Source: Clostridiales bacterium (GTDB taxonomy: Bacteria; Bacillota; Clostridia; Christensenellales; Aristaeellaceae). Taken from it: a stretch of 56,244 bases of DNA. The notes under the pieces are model-generated. The model made no database searches, was not told where the DNA came from, and was given only the letters and a program-made list of their open reading frames with translations. The position numbers and the translations under genes were made by a program. Below, in pieces: positions 25,706 to 34,220 of this stretch; positions within the stretch are counted from its first letter, which is position 1, and every line of letters begins with the position of its first letter. The stretch is from positions 1 to 56,244 of the forward strand of contig SFFC01000001.1 of assembly GCA_004556985.1 (NCBI GenBank), given 5' to 3'.

Positions 25706-25776
25706 ATGCGCTCCTGTAAAGCCAAAATCCGTTTCCCCGTCCGCCCTCGCGGCGCGGACACACGATTACAGGATAT

Positions 25777-25805
25777 AGTGTACCCTTTCCCACGCCTTTT
25801 TTCAA
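25777..25805 (-). promoter_or_regulatory. Promoter of the flippase gene
   Basis: Minus strand TTGAAA (25800-25805), 17-base spacer, TACACT (25777-25782). Confidence 0.65.
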
Positions 25806-25849
25806 GTCCCTCCCCAGGGCGCGCCCTTTCCTTTCCCGGTGTTTCGTGC

Positions 25850-25855
25850 TATAAT
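25850..25855 (+). promoter_or_regulatory. -10 element before the serine hydrolase gene
   Basis: Perfect TATAAT at 25850-25855, about 60 bases before the start codon; no convincing -35 at the expected spacing. Confidence 0.5.
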
Positions 25856-25917
25856 CTGCGTATCCGGCGGCCACATTCTGAGGAAGAAGGCCGAATGACA
25901 GCCTTGGGAGGAATACC

Positions 25918-27330
25918 ATGCTTGACAAACAGGCCCTGAGCGCCTATCTGAGCGCCTGGGTGAAGAAGAAGAATCTCGCAGGGGTCAGCGCCTGCATTAT
26001 GAATGAAAGCGGCCTCGTCTACACCTTCAGCGAGGGCTTCCGCGACGCTGCGCTGTCCTTCCCCGTCGATACGGACACGATGTTTGGCATCGCTTCGATG
26101 AGCAAATCGATAACCTCGCTCTGCCTGTGCATTCTGGAGGCCGAGGGCAGGCTCCGCCTGGAGGACCCCGTCAGCCGCTATATCCCGCAGTTCCGCGTTC
26201 CCGGCCAGCCGAAGGAGGCCGTGACGCTCTTCCACCTGATGAACCACACCTCGGGCATCCCGCCGATGGAGCCGCTGGAGTGGTCCATCGCGCTCAACAC
26301 GCCCGGCCGGGACGAGAGCAAATGGGCGCAGGCCATGCGCCGCACCGCGCCCAACCCGATGGCGACGATTGAGCAGATTCTTGACTACATCGCGAATTGC
26401 CCCTATCCGATGCTCGGCGCGCCGGGCGAAATCATGAGCTACTCAAACGAGGGCTACGCCATTCTCTCCTACGTCGTGGACAAGGCCGCCGGCGTGCCGC
26501 TTGAACAATTCATGCAGGAGCGCGTCTTTGCGCCGCTGGGCATGACGCGCACGATTCTGGACAACGGCATCGACGCGGCCCGCGCCCTCTCCGGCGGCAA
26601 CATCACCTCGCTCTTTGAAATCGGCGAGGACGGCGTGCGCACCTGCGACGACGCCTGGAGCATCCTGCCGCCGTTCCGCGGCTGCGCGATGGTCAAGTCG
26701 ACCGCGCGGGACATGGCGGTCTATTACCGCGCGCTCAGCCTCTACGGCCGTCACGAGGGCCGGCAGGCCATCCCCCGCAGCGCCGTCGAGCGGCTCATCG
26801 GCTCGGCGCACCCCGTGTCGCCCCTCAACGTCATGTGCCTGGGGCTCAACAAGCGCGAGAAGGCCGGGCACGTCATCTGCGAGCATTCCGGCGGGCTGCA
26901 CGGCGTCTCGACCAAGGGCGGCCTGCTGCTCGGGGAGGGCTATGGCTTCTCCGTCCTGTGCAACCAGGGCGACGAGGACATGGACGAGCTGATGTGGGGC
27001 ATGTACAATGCCGTCATGGGGCTGCCGCTTGAGGAGAGCCACATGTGGTTCATCCCGACCGGCGAGCCCTTCTCCGCGCCGCAGATGATCCGCGGCCGAT
27101 ACATCGGCCACGAGGGCGAGCTCAGCGTCGTCACCATCCATTGTGATGAAGACGGGCATCTCTCCGGCGAGCGCGACGGCAAGCCCTTCCTGCTGCGCTA
27201 CTGCGGCGGCGGGCGTTTCCTCGCCGTCAGCGAGGAGGATGGCTCCCTTGTCTGCCGCCTCGAGTTCTTCATCCGCGACGGCCGCGCCTGGGGCGTGCGC
27301 TGCGGAACGCGCGTCTTCGGCCGCGACTGA
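25918..27330 (+). CDS. Serine hydrolase of the beta-lactamase/class C (AmpC-like) family
   Basis: 470 residues. The active-site S-M-S-K (S-x-x-K, about residue 61) sits in a typical F-G-I-A-S-M-S-K-S-I-T context, Y-S-N (about residue 181) is the second motif and H-S-G-G (about residue 322) replaces K-T-G. There is no signal peptide, so it is probably cytoplasmic. Family members act as esterases, peptidases or, rarely, lactamases. The last 100 residues form a separate beta-rich domain. GGAGG site before ATG 25918. A methyltransferase gene follows 32 bases later. Confidence 0.9.
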   Translation: MLDKQALSAYLSAWVKKKNLAGVSACIMNESGLVYTFSEGFRDAALSFPVDTDTMFGIASMSKSITSLCLCILEAEGRLRLEDPVSRYIPQFRVPGQPKEAVTLFHLMNHTSGIPPMEPLEWSIALNTPGRDESKWAQAMRRTAPNPMATIEQILDYIANCPYPMLGAPGEIMSYSNEGYAILSYVVDKAAGVPLEQFMQERVFAPLGMTRTILDNGIDAARALSGGNITSLFEIGEDGVRTCDDAWSILPPFRGCAMVKSTARDMAVYYRALSLYGRHEGRQAIPRSAVERLIGSAHPVSPLNVMCLGLNKREKAGHVICEHSGGLHGVSTKGGLLLGEGYGFSVLCNQGDEDMDELMWGMYNAVMGLPLEESHMWFIPTGEPFSAPQMIRGRYIGHEGELSVVTIHCDEDGHLSGERDGKPFLLRYCGGGRFLAVSEEDGSLVCRLEFFIRDGRAWGVRCGTRVFGRD

Positions 27331-27362
27331 TCCACCGCTTCGATACGCCAAGGGAGGCCCTC

Positions 27363-28124
27363 ATGAACATCACCTGGAACGCCGGCGACTACACTGACCA
27401 TTTTTCCTTCGTCCATCGCTATGGCGAGGACGTGCTCTCGCTGCTGGATGCTGCCCCGGGCAGCTTTGTCGTGGACCTGGGCTGCGGCAACGGCGCGCTG
27501 ACGCAGAAGCTCGCCGCGCGCGGCTATCGCGTGCTGGGTGTCGATGCTTCCCCCGACATGCTGGAGAAGGCCCGTTCGCTCCACCCCGATCTGCGCTTTG
27601 AGCAGGGGGACGCCACGCATCTTTCTCTGAACACCCCCGCGGACGCGATCTTCTCCAACGCCGTCATCCACTGGATCGACGCAAACAAGCAGCCGCAGCT
27701 CGCCGCGGGCATCGCGGGCGCGCTCGTCCCCGGCGGCCAGCTCGTCTGCGAGTTCGGCGGCTATGGCTGCGCCGAGCATGTGCATGCCGCGCTGGAGCGG
27801 GCCTTTGCGCGCCGCGGGCTCGTCTATCCGCGCACGTTCTATTTTCCCACGATCGGGCAGTACGCCCCGATCCTCGAATCCGCCGGCCTGCGCGTCACCC
27901 ATGCCCTGCTGTTTGACCGGCCGACGCCGCAGGAGGGCGAAAACGGCCTGCGCGACTGGATTGCGATGTTCGTCAAGACGCCGTTTGAGGGCATGGCTGA
28001 TGCCCTGCGCGAGGCCATCGTCGCCGAGGCCGAGGCGGAGCTCGCGGACGTACTGCGCCAGCGCGATGGCACCTGGATCATCGACTATGTGCGCATCCGC
28101 CTGCGGGCCGTCAAGGCTGCATGA
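27363..28124 (+). CDS. Class I SAM-dependent methyltransferase (trans-aconitate methyltransferase-like)
   Basis: 253 residues with the SAM-binding motif V-V-D-L-G-C-G-N-G-A-L (about residues 36-46), the acidic end of strand 2 in V-L-G-V-D-A-S-P-D-M-L and G-D-A-T-H. The S-N-A-V-I-H-W-I-D segment recalls trans-aconitate methyltransferases (Tam) and relatives. It follows the serine hydrolase gene with GGAGG just upstream and ends before a shared terminator. The substrate cannot be read from sequence. Confidence 0.88.
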   Translation: MNITWNAGDYTDHFSFVHRYGEDVLSLLDAAPGSFVVDLGCGNGALTQKLAARGYRVLGVDASPDMLEKARSLHPDLRFEQGDATHLSLNTPADAIFSNAVIHWIDANKQPQLAAGIAGALVPGGQLVCEFGGYGCAEHVHAALERAFARRGLVYPRTFYFPTIGQYAPILESAGLRVTHALLFDRPTPQEGENGLRDWIAMFVKTPFEGMADALREAIVAEAEAELADVLRQRDGTWIIDYVRIRLRAVKAA

Positions 28125-28160
28125 CGCCTCCCGGCCGCCCTCTGCACAACGAAAAGGATA

Positions 28161-28213
28161 TAAAAACCGGATGTCCCTGCCGCGCCGTGCGGTTCGGGAC
28201 ATCCGGCTTTTTT
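28161..28213. terminator. Bidirectional terminator between methyltransferase and oxidoreductase genes
   Basis: Long stem CCGGATGTCCC paired with GGGACATCCGG around a C/G-rich loop, with CTTTTTT on the right for plus-strand transcripts and AAAAA on the left, giving TTTTT for minus-strand transcripts. Confidence 0.9.
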
Positions 28214-28250
28214 CATCCTCACATGGGCAGCCGGGCATGGGGCTGCGCCG

Positions 28251-29417
28251 TCAGAACGACTTCCCCAGATCCATCTCAATCGGGCGGAAGGCCCTCTTGC
28301 GGCTGCTTGCCGCGCGCGCCTCGAGCATCTGCGCGTAGCGCGCGTCGTTTGCCTCGTTCATCGGCAGCGAGATCGTCTCGCCCGTCCACGATGAAAGCAG
28401 CATCGCATTGGCGAGCGACAGGCTCGCAAGGCCCTCGCGGCCGTCGGCAATCATCGGCTCGCCGTAGAGCATGTGCCGCGCGAACGCGCGGATCACGCCC
28501 GCGTGCATCGGGTAATCCTCCTGCGGTGTGATATCCTGCACGCTCACGTCCGGCTTGCCATAGCCGCCGGGATACTCGCGCAGGAAGCGATCCACGGGAA
28601 CCGCTGTCCGCGAGAGCGTCAGCCGGCCCTGCTCGCAGACGAGCTGGCCGCCGTCCATCGAGATTTCAAAGCGGTTCGTGCCGGGCACCTCGCCGGTGCA
28701 GGCGACAAACGTGCCCGTCGCGCCGTTCGCGTATTCGACGTAGGCCGTCACGTCGTCTTCGACCTCGATGTCATGCCAGCGCCCGAGGCCGCAGAAGGCA
28801 TGCACACGCGCAGGCATGCCGCAGATCCACTGCCACAGGTCGAGGTTGTGCGGCGCCTGGTTGAGCAGCACGCCGCCGCCATCCTGTTTCCAGGTCGCGC
28901 GCCACGCGCCGGAATCGTAGTAGCTCTGCGCGCGGAACCAGTCCGTGATGATGAGGCTCGTGCGGCGGATTTCGCCCAGCTCGCCCGAGGCGACGATGTC
29001 GTGCATTTTCCGGTAGAGCGGGCTCGTGCGCTGGTTGAACATCGCGCCGAACGCGAGGCCGCAGCGGTCGGCTGCCTCGTTGAGCGCGCGCACCTCGGCG
29101 GTATACACGCCAGTCGGCTTTTCCAACAGCACGGCCAGCCCCGCATCAAACGCCTCGAGCGTCTGGGCGACATGCAGTCTGTGCGGCGTGGCGACGAGCA
29201 GGGCGTCGCAGCCGCCGCTTTTCGCCAGCTCCGCAATCGAAGCAAACGCGCGCACATCCGCCCCGCCTTGGCAGGCGCGCAGCTGCGCGACATGCGCCTC
29301 GTTGCGGGAGACAACGGCGGTCAGCTCTGCCTCCTCTACGATGCCGCTGAGCAGCGTTTTGGCATGCGCAAGCCCCATTGCTCCCAGGCCGGCGACGGCA
29401 AATCGAATGGTCTTCAT
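28251..29417 (-). CDS. Gfo/Idh/MocA-family oxidoreductase
   Basis: 388-residue NAD(P)-dependent dehydrogenase of sugars or inositols. N-terminal Rossmann fold with V-A-G-L-G-A-M-G-L-A-H, A-T-P-H-R-L-H, and the family E-K-P-T-G (about residue 98); the second domain has Q-A-P-H-N-L-D-L-W-Q-W with the catalytic-region histidine. It follows the beta-phosphoglucomutase gene after 28 bases on the same strand, so the pair probably handles a sugar or glucoside, perhaps beta-glucose 1-phosphate derived. ATG behind GGAGGAG. Confidence 0.92.
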   Translation of the reverse strand: MKTIRFAVAGLGAMGLAHAKTLLSGIVEEAELTAVVSRNEAHVAQLRACQGGADVRAFASIAELAKSGGCDALLVATPHRLHVAQTLEAFDAGLAVLLEKPTGVYTAEVRALNEAADRCGLAFGAMFNQRTSPLYRKMHDIVASGELGEIRRTSLIITDWFRAQSYYDSGAWRATWKQDGGGVLLNQAPHNLDLWQWICGMPARVHAFCGLGRWHDIEVEDDVTAYVEYANGATGTFVACTGEVPGTNRFEISMDGGQLVCEQGRLTLSRTAVPVDRFLREYPGGYGKPDVSVQDITPQEDYPMHAGVIRAFARHMLYGEPMIADGREGLASLSLANAMLLSSWTGETISLPMNEANDARYAQMLEARAASSRKRAFRPIEMDLGKSF

Positions 29418-29445
29418 CTAGGCTCTCCTCCGGTTTTGTCGCTTG

Positions 29446-30090
29446 TCAGGCGCCGCAGATCGTCCGCAGCTGTGAAAAGGTCTCCATCGCGTAGGTCGCC
29501 CGGCCGCAGGCCGCCGCCTCGCCCAGGCCCACGCTGTCAAACCCGCCCGCGCAGGCCGCCTGAATGCCCGCCTGCGCATCCTCCACGACGAGGCAGCTTT
29601 CCGGCTTCATGCCCAGGAACTCCGCCGCCATCAGGAAGACCTGCGGATCCGGCTTGGAGCGGGTGATGTTCGTGCCGTCGGAAATCGCGTCGAAATAGCC
29701 CGAAAGGCCCAGGCGCTCGAGGATGAACTTCGTGTTCTTGCTCGAAGAACCGATCGCCAGCCTGAGCCCCGCCGCGCGCAGCGCATCCATCGTCTCTTTG
29801 ACCTCCGGCGAGAGGTCGGCCGGGGACATGTTGCTCAGCAGCTGGCGGTAGAGGTCGTTTTTCTCCGTGGCCAGCGCCTCCTTTTCCGCCTGGGAGAGCG
29901 TTCCGTCGTAGCGCTCCAGAATGATCTCCAGGCTGTCCATGCGCGAGACGCCGCGCAGCCGGTTGTTGATGGTCTCGTTGAATTCGATGCCCAGCTTGTC
30001 CGCGACGCGCTTCCACGCCTGATAATGGTATTTGTCCGTAAAGCAGATGACGCCGTCCAGGTCGAAGATGACGCCCGTATACTTGCCCAT
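29446..30090 (-). CDS. pgmB: Beta-phosphoglucomutase
   Basis: HAD-superfamily mutase converting beta-glucose 1-phosphate to glucose 6-phosphate after disaccharide phosphorolysis. 214 residues. Begins V-I-F-D-L-D-G-V-I-C-F-T-D with nucleophile and acid aspartates; cap domain N-N-R-L-R-G-V-S-R; then G-S-S-S-K-N and V-E-D-A-Q-A-G-I, all as in PgmB. AAAGGGGG site. No disaccharide phosphorylase is visible in the window. Confidence 0.93.
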   Translation of the reverse strand: MGKYTGVIFDLDGVICFTDKYHYQAWKRVADKLGIEFNETINNRLRGVSRMDSLEIILERYDGTLSQAEKEALATEKNDLYRQLLSNMSPADLSPEVKETMDALRAAGLRLAIGSSSKNTKFILERLGLSGYFDAISDGTNITRSKPDPQVFLMAAEFLGMKPESCLVVEDAQAGIQAACAGGFDSVGLGEAAACGRATYAMETFSQLRTICGA

Positions 30091-30190
30091 GACAAGGCCC
30101 CCTTCTTTCGTCGATGCTTTTCATAATTCGCGCCCCGCAGGCGTTTTCCTCTTGCGTGCTTCAAATTCCGTTTTCTCCGCGCTGGCACGG

Positions 30191-30222
30191 CAAACCGCCC
30201 CGGAGCGGCAGGCCCCGGGGCG
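30191..30222 (-). terminator. Possible weak terminator after the oadG-like gene
   Basis: GC-rich 8-bp stem (CGCCCCGG with CCGGGGCG, 11-base loop) but only a short GGTTTG follows on the minus strand, so termination may be partial. Confidence 0.35.
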
Positions 30223-30284
30223 ATTTGATGCAGCGACTTTGGAATGATGCCCGGACAGCCGCCTTTCGGGCCGTTAAGGCCGTG

Positions 30285-30425
30285 TTAAGGATTCTTCTTC
30301 TCCGCCGTCAGGCGGTTCAGCAGCAGGATCAAGCCCATGATGACCAGCATCACGGCGAAGATGCCGAGCATGCTCTCGACCATCAGCCCAAGCGACGTGA
30401 GAAACGCCTCTACCTGAAGATGCAT
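30285..30425 (-). CDS. OadG-like small membrane subunit of a sodium-pumping decarboxylase
   Basis: 46 residues from an ATG behind AAGGAGG. One membrane helix (about residues 13-37) is followed by a short charged tail ending E-K-K-N-P. Size, topology and position 33 bases after oadB fit the gamma subunit of sodium-translocating decarboxylases, which holds the complex together and binds the membrane. It lacks the longer proline/alanine tail of classic OadG, so it is a minimal form; the call rests mostly on context. Confidence 0.7.
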   Translation of the reverse strand: MHLQVEAFLTSLGLMVESMLGIFAVMLVIMGLILLLNRLTAEKKNP

Positions 30426-30458
30426 TGTCTTTCCTCCTTTTTCATGTGCTTCGCTTCA

Positions 30459-31559
30459 TCAAAGCATCGGGCCGACCAGCGCGAGAATCAACCCGCCGGC
30501 GATGACCGAGGCCACCTGTCCGGCGACATTCGCGCCCGCCGCCTGCATGAGGATGAAGTTGTAGGGATCCTCGTCCTTCGCCATCTTTGCGATGACGCGG
30601 GAGGACATCGGGAAGGCGGAGATGCCTGCCGCGCCGATCATCGGATTGACCTTCTTTTTCGCGAAGAGGTTGATGAGCTTGCCGAAGAACACGCCGCCAA
30701 ACGTGTCGAACATGAAGGCGACCAGGCCGAGCGCAAGGATCATCAGCGTCTGCGGGACGAGGAAGCTCTCCGCCTGCATCCGCACGGCGACCGTCAGCCC
30801 CAGCAGCAGGCTGATCAGGTTGGCCAGGATGTTCTGCGCTGCCTCGGAGAGCGAGCGGAGCACGCCGCATTCGCGCAGCAGGTTGCCAAACATCAAAAAG
30901 CCCACGAGCGCGACGGAATCCGGCGCCACCAGCCCCGCGATCATCGTCACGACGATCGGGAACAGGATGCGCGTTGTGCGGCTGATTTGTCCGGGCGTGT
31001 ACTCCATGCGGATCATGCGCTCCTTCTTCGTCGTTACGAGGCGGATGCAGAAGGGCTGCACGATCGGCACCAGCGCCATGTAAGAATACGCCGCGACGAT
31101 GATCGCCGCCGTGTACCGGCTGCCGAGCACGTTGGCGACGAAGATCGAGGTCGGGCCGTCCGCCGCGCCGATGATGGCGATGGAGGCGGCGTCGCGCAGC
31201 TCAAAGCCCAGCAGGCTCGCCATCGACAGCGTAAAGAAGATGCCGAACTGCGCCGCCGCGCCAAAGAGCAGCAGCTTGGGATCGGCCAGCAGCGGGCCGA
31301 AGTCGATCATCGCGCCGATACCGATAAACAGCAGCAGCGGGAAAAGCTCGTTGGCGACGCCCGCCTGAAACAGCGTCTCGAGCACCTCCACCGCGCCGGA
31401 ATTCGGCAGGTTGCACAGGATGCAGCCAAAGCCCATCGGCAGCAGCAGCGTCGGCTCCATCTCCTTGCGGATCGCCAGATCGATCATGACCGCGCCGATC
31501 ACCCACATCACAACCATCCGGACGTTCAGCTCCGCGAGGCCAGCAAGAATCTCCATCAT
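30459..31559 (-). CDS. oadB: Sodium ion-translocating decarboxylase beta subunit
   Basis: 366-residue integral membrane subunit that couples decarboxylation of a carboxybiotin to sodium export (oxaloacetate, glutaconyl-CoA or methylmalonyl-CoA decarboxylases). Family marks: L-L-F-I-G-I-G-A-M-I-D-F-G-P, G-A-A-D-G-P-T-S-I-F and A-A-G-I-S-A-F-P-M-S-S-R. The conserved aspartate in A-A-D-G-P-T is thought to carry sodium. A gamma-like gene follows, but the carboxyltransferase alpha subunit and biotin carrier are not near, so the substrate is open. Start at ATG 31557-31559 behind GGAGGAGG. Confidence 0.95.
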   Translation of the reverse strand: MMEILAGLAELNVRMVVMWVIGAVMIDLAIRKEMEPTLLLPMGFGCILCNLPNSGAVEVLETLFQAGVANELFPLLLFIGIGAMIDFGPLLADPKLLLFGAAAQFGIFFTLSMASLLGFELRDAASIAIIGAADGPTSIFVANVLGSRYTAAIIVAAYSYMALVPIVQPFCIRLVTTKKERMIRMEYTPGQISRTTRILFPIVVTMIAGLVAPDSVALVGFLMFGNLLRECGVLRSLSEAAQNILANLISLLLGLTVAVRMQAESFLVPQTLMILALGLVAFMFDTFGGVFFGKLINLFAKKKVNPMIGAAGISAFPMSSRVIAKMAKDEDPYNFILMQAAGANVAGQVASVIAGGLILALVGPML

Positions 31560-31607
31560 GAATCCTCCTCCGTTTCTCTGGTTTGCAGAAATTGCCCCGA
31601 CGGCCCT

Positions 31608-31636
31608 ATTGTATCCTCCCCTCTCTATTCATGCAA
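31608..31636 (-). promoter_or_regulatory. Promoter of oadB
   Basis: Minus strand TTGCAT (31631-31636), 17-base spacer, TACAAT (31608-31613). Confidence 0.75.
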
Positions 31637-31768
31637 GAAGGAAAGATAAATTCAATTATTCTGTCTTTATAGGCCTTCTTTGATCTTTTCTGTTTTCCAG
31701 TCTTCGCGCATGGATTCTGCTCCGCGGGGAAATCCTGAGCGCGACTGCCATGAAAAGGAGGCATCCCC

Positions 31769-33055
31769 ATGAACCCTTTTGAAGAGAAGATCACGCCCGA
31801 GGGCGCGCCGTTTGACAGCTTCTGCTCGCTCTATGAGACGCCCTATGACCCGCGGGAGGTCGATCCCTACACGAAATGCCGCATCATCCTGATGAACGGC
31901 ACGGAATTCGAGGCCGCAAAATTCTCCCATCAGATGGCCCGTCACGTGCAGGATCACGAGCTTCGCCGCGAGCTGGCCATGACGCGGCGCACAGAGCAGC
32001 AGCAGCAAAAGCGCCTCTCCTGCCTCAAGCCCATCGGCGAAACGACGCTCGAGCACACGATCAGCTATGAGCAGCTCGCCGTCGATCTGACGGCGCATCT
32101 GTCGAAGCGCGTCTGCGCGCCGCAGGTCCGCCAGGCGCTCGACCTGGCGCTGCTCGAGGACTTTGACCATCTCTACCGCTATGCCAACCTGATGGAGACG
32201 GACACTCGCGAGCATGCGGAGCGCCTCGTCGGCCGCTACACCGAGATCACGCCGGGCCGCCCGACGATCAGCGAGCATCGCTATCCGAAGGACGGCGTGC
32301 CGCAGGCGCTGAAGGCGACCGCGCCGCTGTTTGACAAGCTCGCCGCCATGATCATCACCGCGGCCGAGCAGCAAACCATGAATTACTATATGAACATCGC
32401 CGGATTTTACGACAACGACGTCGGCCGCAAGCTCTATCAGGAGATCGGCATGATCGAGGAGCAGCACGTCACGCAATACGAGGCGCTCCAGGCGGTTCCG
32501 GCGACGTGGCTTGAGGCGTTGCTGATGCACGAATACACCGAATGCTACCTCTACTGGTCCTGCGAGCAGACGGAGACGGATGAGCACATCCGCCGCGTAT
32601 GGACGCGGCATCTGGAGCAGGAGCTGGCCCAGCTGCACCGCGCCGCCCAACTGCTCGACCGCTTCGAGCACAAGCACTGGCAGCAGCTGATTCCCGATCC
32701 GGTCTTCCCTGCGCCCATCCGTCTCGAGTCGAACGTCGATTACGTCCGCTCCGTGCTCACGACCGTGCAGCTCACCTACAAAAACGACAGCCCCGTGCCC
32801 GTGCAGGAGCTCAGTGAGAGCGACCCGTTCTTCGTCTATCAGGGCGCCGTGCACAACAAGGCCGGGCACGTCGCCAGCCACGCCGTCATCGACCGCGCCA
32901 TCCGCCAATCCGGGCAGGATTACCGCTTTGAGCTCGCGCCGCATCCCGTCGCCGGGCTGCAATGCCGCACACAGGACAACACGCAGATCGGCCGCGACCC
33001 GAAGATTCCGGGCTATACGCACATCTCCGATCAGGCCGCGCCCGAGCGTCAATGA
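31769..33055 (+). CDS. Ferritin-like helical protein of unknown role
   Basis: 428 residues, almost wholly helical in the middle. I do not recognise a named family. Residues about 88-290 show repeated pairs of acidic and histidine residues in helices: T-L-E-H-T-I-S-Y-E-Q, L-E-D-F-D-H-L-Y-R-Y, A-E-Q-Q-T-M-N-Y-Y, I-E-E-Q-H-V-T-Q-Y-E and H-E-Y-T-E-C-Y-L-Y. E-x-x-H pairs like these form di-iron sites in ferritin-like proteins, which suggests metal binding or redox work. The last 100 residues are less ordered. No signal peptide. AAAGGAGG site; it stands alone between divergent oadB and a hairpin at 33079. Confidence 0.6.
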   Translation: MNPFEEKITPEGAPFDSFCSLYETPYDPREVDPYTKCRIILMNGTEFEAAKFSHQMARHVQDHELRRELAMTRRTEQQQQKRLSCLKPIGETTLEHTISYEQLAVDLTAHLSKRVCAPQVRQALDLALLEDFDHLYRYANLMETDTREHAERLVGRYTEITPGRPTISEHRYPKDGVPQALKATAPLFDKLAAMIITAAEQQTMNYYMNIAGFYDNDVGRKLYQEIGMIEEQHVTQYEALQAVPATWLEALLMHEYTECYLYWSCEQTETDEHIRRVWTRHLEQELAQLHRAAQLLDRFEHKHWQQLIPDPVFPAPIRLESNVDYVRSVLTTVQLTYKNDSPVPVQELSESDPFFVYQGAVHNKAGHVASHAVIDRAIRQSGQDYRFELAPHPVAGLQCRTQDNTQIGRDPKIPGYTHISDQAAPERQ

Positions 33056-33078
33056 TCCGCACGGCCTGTCTATGACAA

Positions 33079-33118
33079 GGCATCCCTCCGCATGATGTCC
33101 GTCATGCAGAGGGATGCC
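33079..33118. terminator. Strong hairpin between convergent genes
   Basis: GGCATCCCTC pairs with GAGGGATGCC and an inner GCATGA/TCATGC extends the stem. No long T run follows on either side, so it could be a rho-independent terminator of low strength or an RNA-stabilising hairpin for both convergent transcripts. Confidence 0.5.
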
Positions 33119-33137
33119 CGTATTCTGTTTGATACAC

Positions 33138-33308
33138 CTACGCCAGCGCGATATGCACATCCATAAAGTGCACGCCCTCCTGATCGTATTCCCGCTCAAA
33201 GCAGCCGATCACGCCGTCATCCGTGCGGCAGCGAAGGCCGTTCACCTGCATGTGGGTCATCTGGTTACGCATTTTTCGCAGAAACTGCACGTTCCTTCCA
33301 AAGCTCAC
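33138..33308 (-). CDS. Small protein with XRE-like N-terminus (56 residues)
   Basis: GTG start 33306-33308 with GGGAGG nine bases upstream, 56 codons and a TAG stop. The first 15 residues, F-G-R-N-V-Q-F-L-R-K-M-R-N-Q-M, look like the first helix of a Cro/CI-type DNA-binding domain, but the rest (V-N-G-L-R-C-R-T-D-D-G, then a short E/D-rich part) does not continue as a helix-turn-helix. It may be a distinct small family or the reshaped remnant of a regulator. Codon use and the ribosome-binding site support expression. Function unknown. Confidence 0.6.
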   Translation of the reverse strand: MSFGRNVQFLRKMRNQMTHMQVNGLRCRTDDGVIGCFEREYDQEGVHFMDVHIALA

Positions 33309-33430
33309 GGCGCTTGCCCTCCCTCATTTCTGACAGGAACAGTCTAGCACAAGGGCAAGCCGCCTTCCACCCCCTTGCGCGTTCATTTTTGCAAAACCCG
33401 CAACCTGAGGGTGCAGCCTCTCCGCCGGGC

Positions 33431-34213
33431 CTATGCCTCCCCGCAGAGCCGCAGCGCCGCGTCCTGCATCAGCCGTTCGTAGGCCGGGACGTCGACGTGT
33501 TCGCCGACAAAGCAAGCGATCACAGGCTCCTTGGCATAGAGGATGCCGACGTCGTGCGTGATGCCGTCGTCCTCGCCGGTCTTGTGCGCGACAGGGATGC
33601 CCCGCGAATGCAGGAAGAACGGCAGCTTGCCGTTGAGGCGCTGGTCGAGCAGGATATCGAGCATCGCGCGGCTGTCCTGCGGGGAGACGATCTCGCCCAG
33701 AACCAGCCCGCGCAGCAGACGGCCCATCTCCCCTGCCGTGATCGTGTTCTCGATGCCGCGCGCGGCGGCCTCGCTGTCAAAGAGCAGGCGGCGCAGCGTC
33801 GTCTGCTCGCAGTCGAGCGCGCGCAGCGTCCTGTTGACGTTTTCCATGCCGACGCGGCGGATCAGGATGTTCGTCGCCGCGTTGTCGCTGACGATGATCA
33901 TCAGCTGGCACAGATCCATCAGCGTCATCTCGATGCCCGTGTGCATGGCCTTGAGCGTGCCGCAGGAGGGCAGGCGCTCTGCATCCTGCAGCGCATGGCG
34001 CTCCTGCAGGGAGAGCAGCCCGGCGCGCGCCTGGCGAAACAGCTCGATCATCACGGGGAGCTTGATGACGCTCGCCGCGACGACGGGCGTATCCTCGCCC
34101 CGCGCGAAGACCTCGCCGGTCGCCAGGTTTTCGATGTAGACGCCCGTATCCCCGCCGATGGCCTCAAGCCGCGGGTCGAGCCAGCGCGAAAAAAGCTGAT
34201 TGCGTGTGTCCAT
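33431..34213 (-). CDS. Class A beta-lactamase-fold serine hydrolase
   Basis: 260 residues with the penicillin-recognising fold: S-V-I-K (S-x-x-K, about residue 49), S-D-N (about residue 110) and H-K-T-G (about residue 212). There is no signal peptide and no E-x-x-L-N omega-loop motif; the region reads F-D-S-E-A-A-A-R-G. Proteins of this type are common in Firmicutes and are usually peptidases or esterases rather than resistance enzymes. It starts seven bases after the glucokinase gene and lacks a clear ribosome-binding site, so it probably depends on coupling to that gene. Confidence 0.88.
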   Translation of the reverse strand: MDTRNQLFSRWLDPRLEAIGGDTGVYIENLATGEVFARGEDTPVVAASVIKLPVMIELFRQARAGLLSLQERHALQDAERLPSCGTLKAMHTGIEMTLMDLCQLMIIVSDNAATNILIRRVGMENVNRTLRALDCEQTTLRRLLFDSEAAARGIENTITAGEMGRLLRGLVLGEIVSPQDSRAMLDILLDQRLNGKLPFFLHSRGIPVAHKTGEDDGITHDVGILYAKEPVIACFVGEHVDVPAYERLMQDAALRLCGEA

Positions 34214-34220
34214 GATGCGC

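Noticed and set aside
25918..27330. AmpC-type resistance gene
   Set aside because: No signal peptide, H-S-G-G instead of K-T-G and an additional C-terminal domain; better called a general serine hydrolase.
33431..34213. Antibiotic resistance beta-lactamase
   Set aside because: There is no signal peptide and no E-x-x-L-N omega-loop motif; the family is mostly non-lactamase hydrolases.
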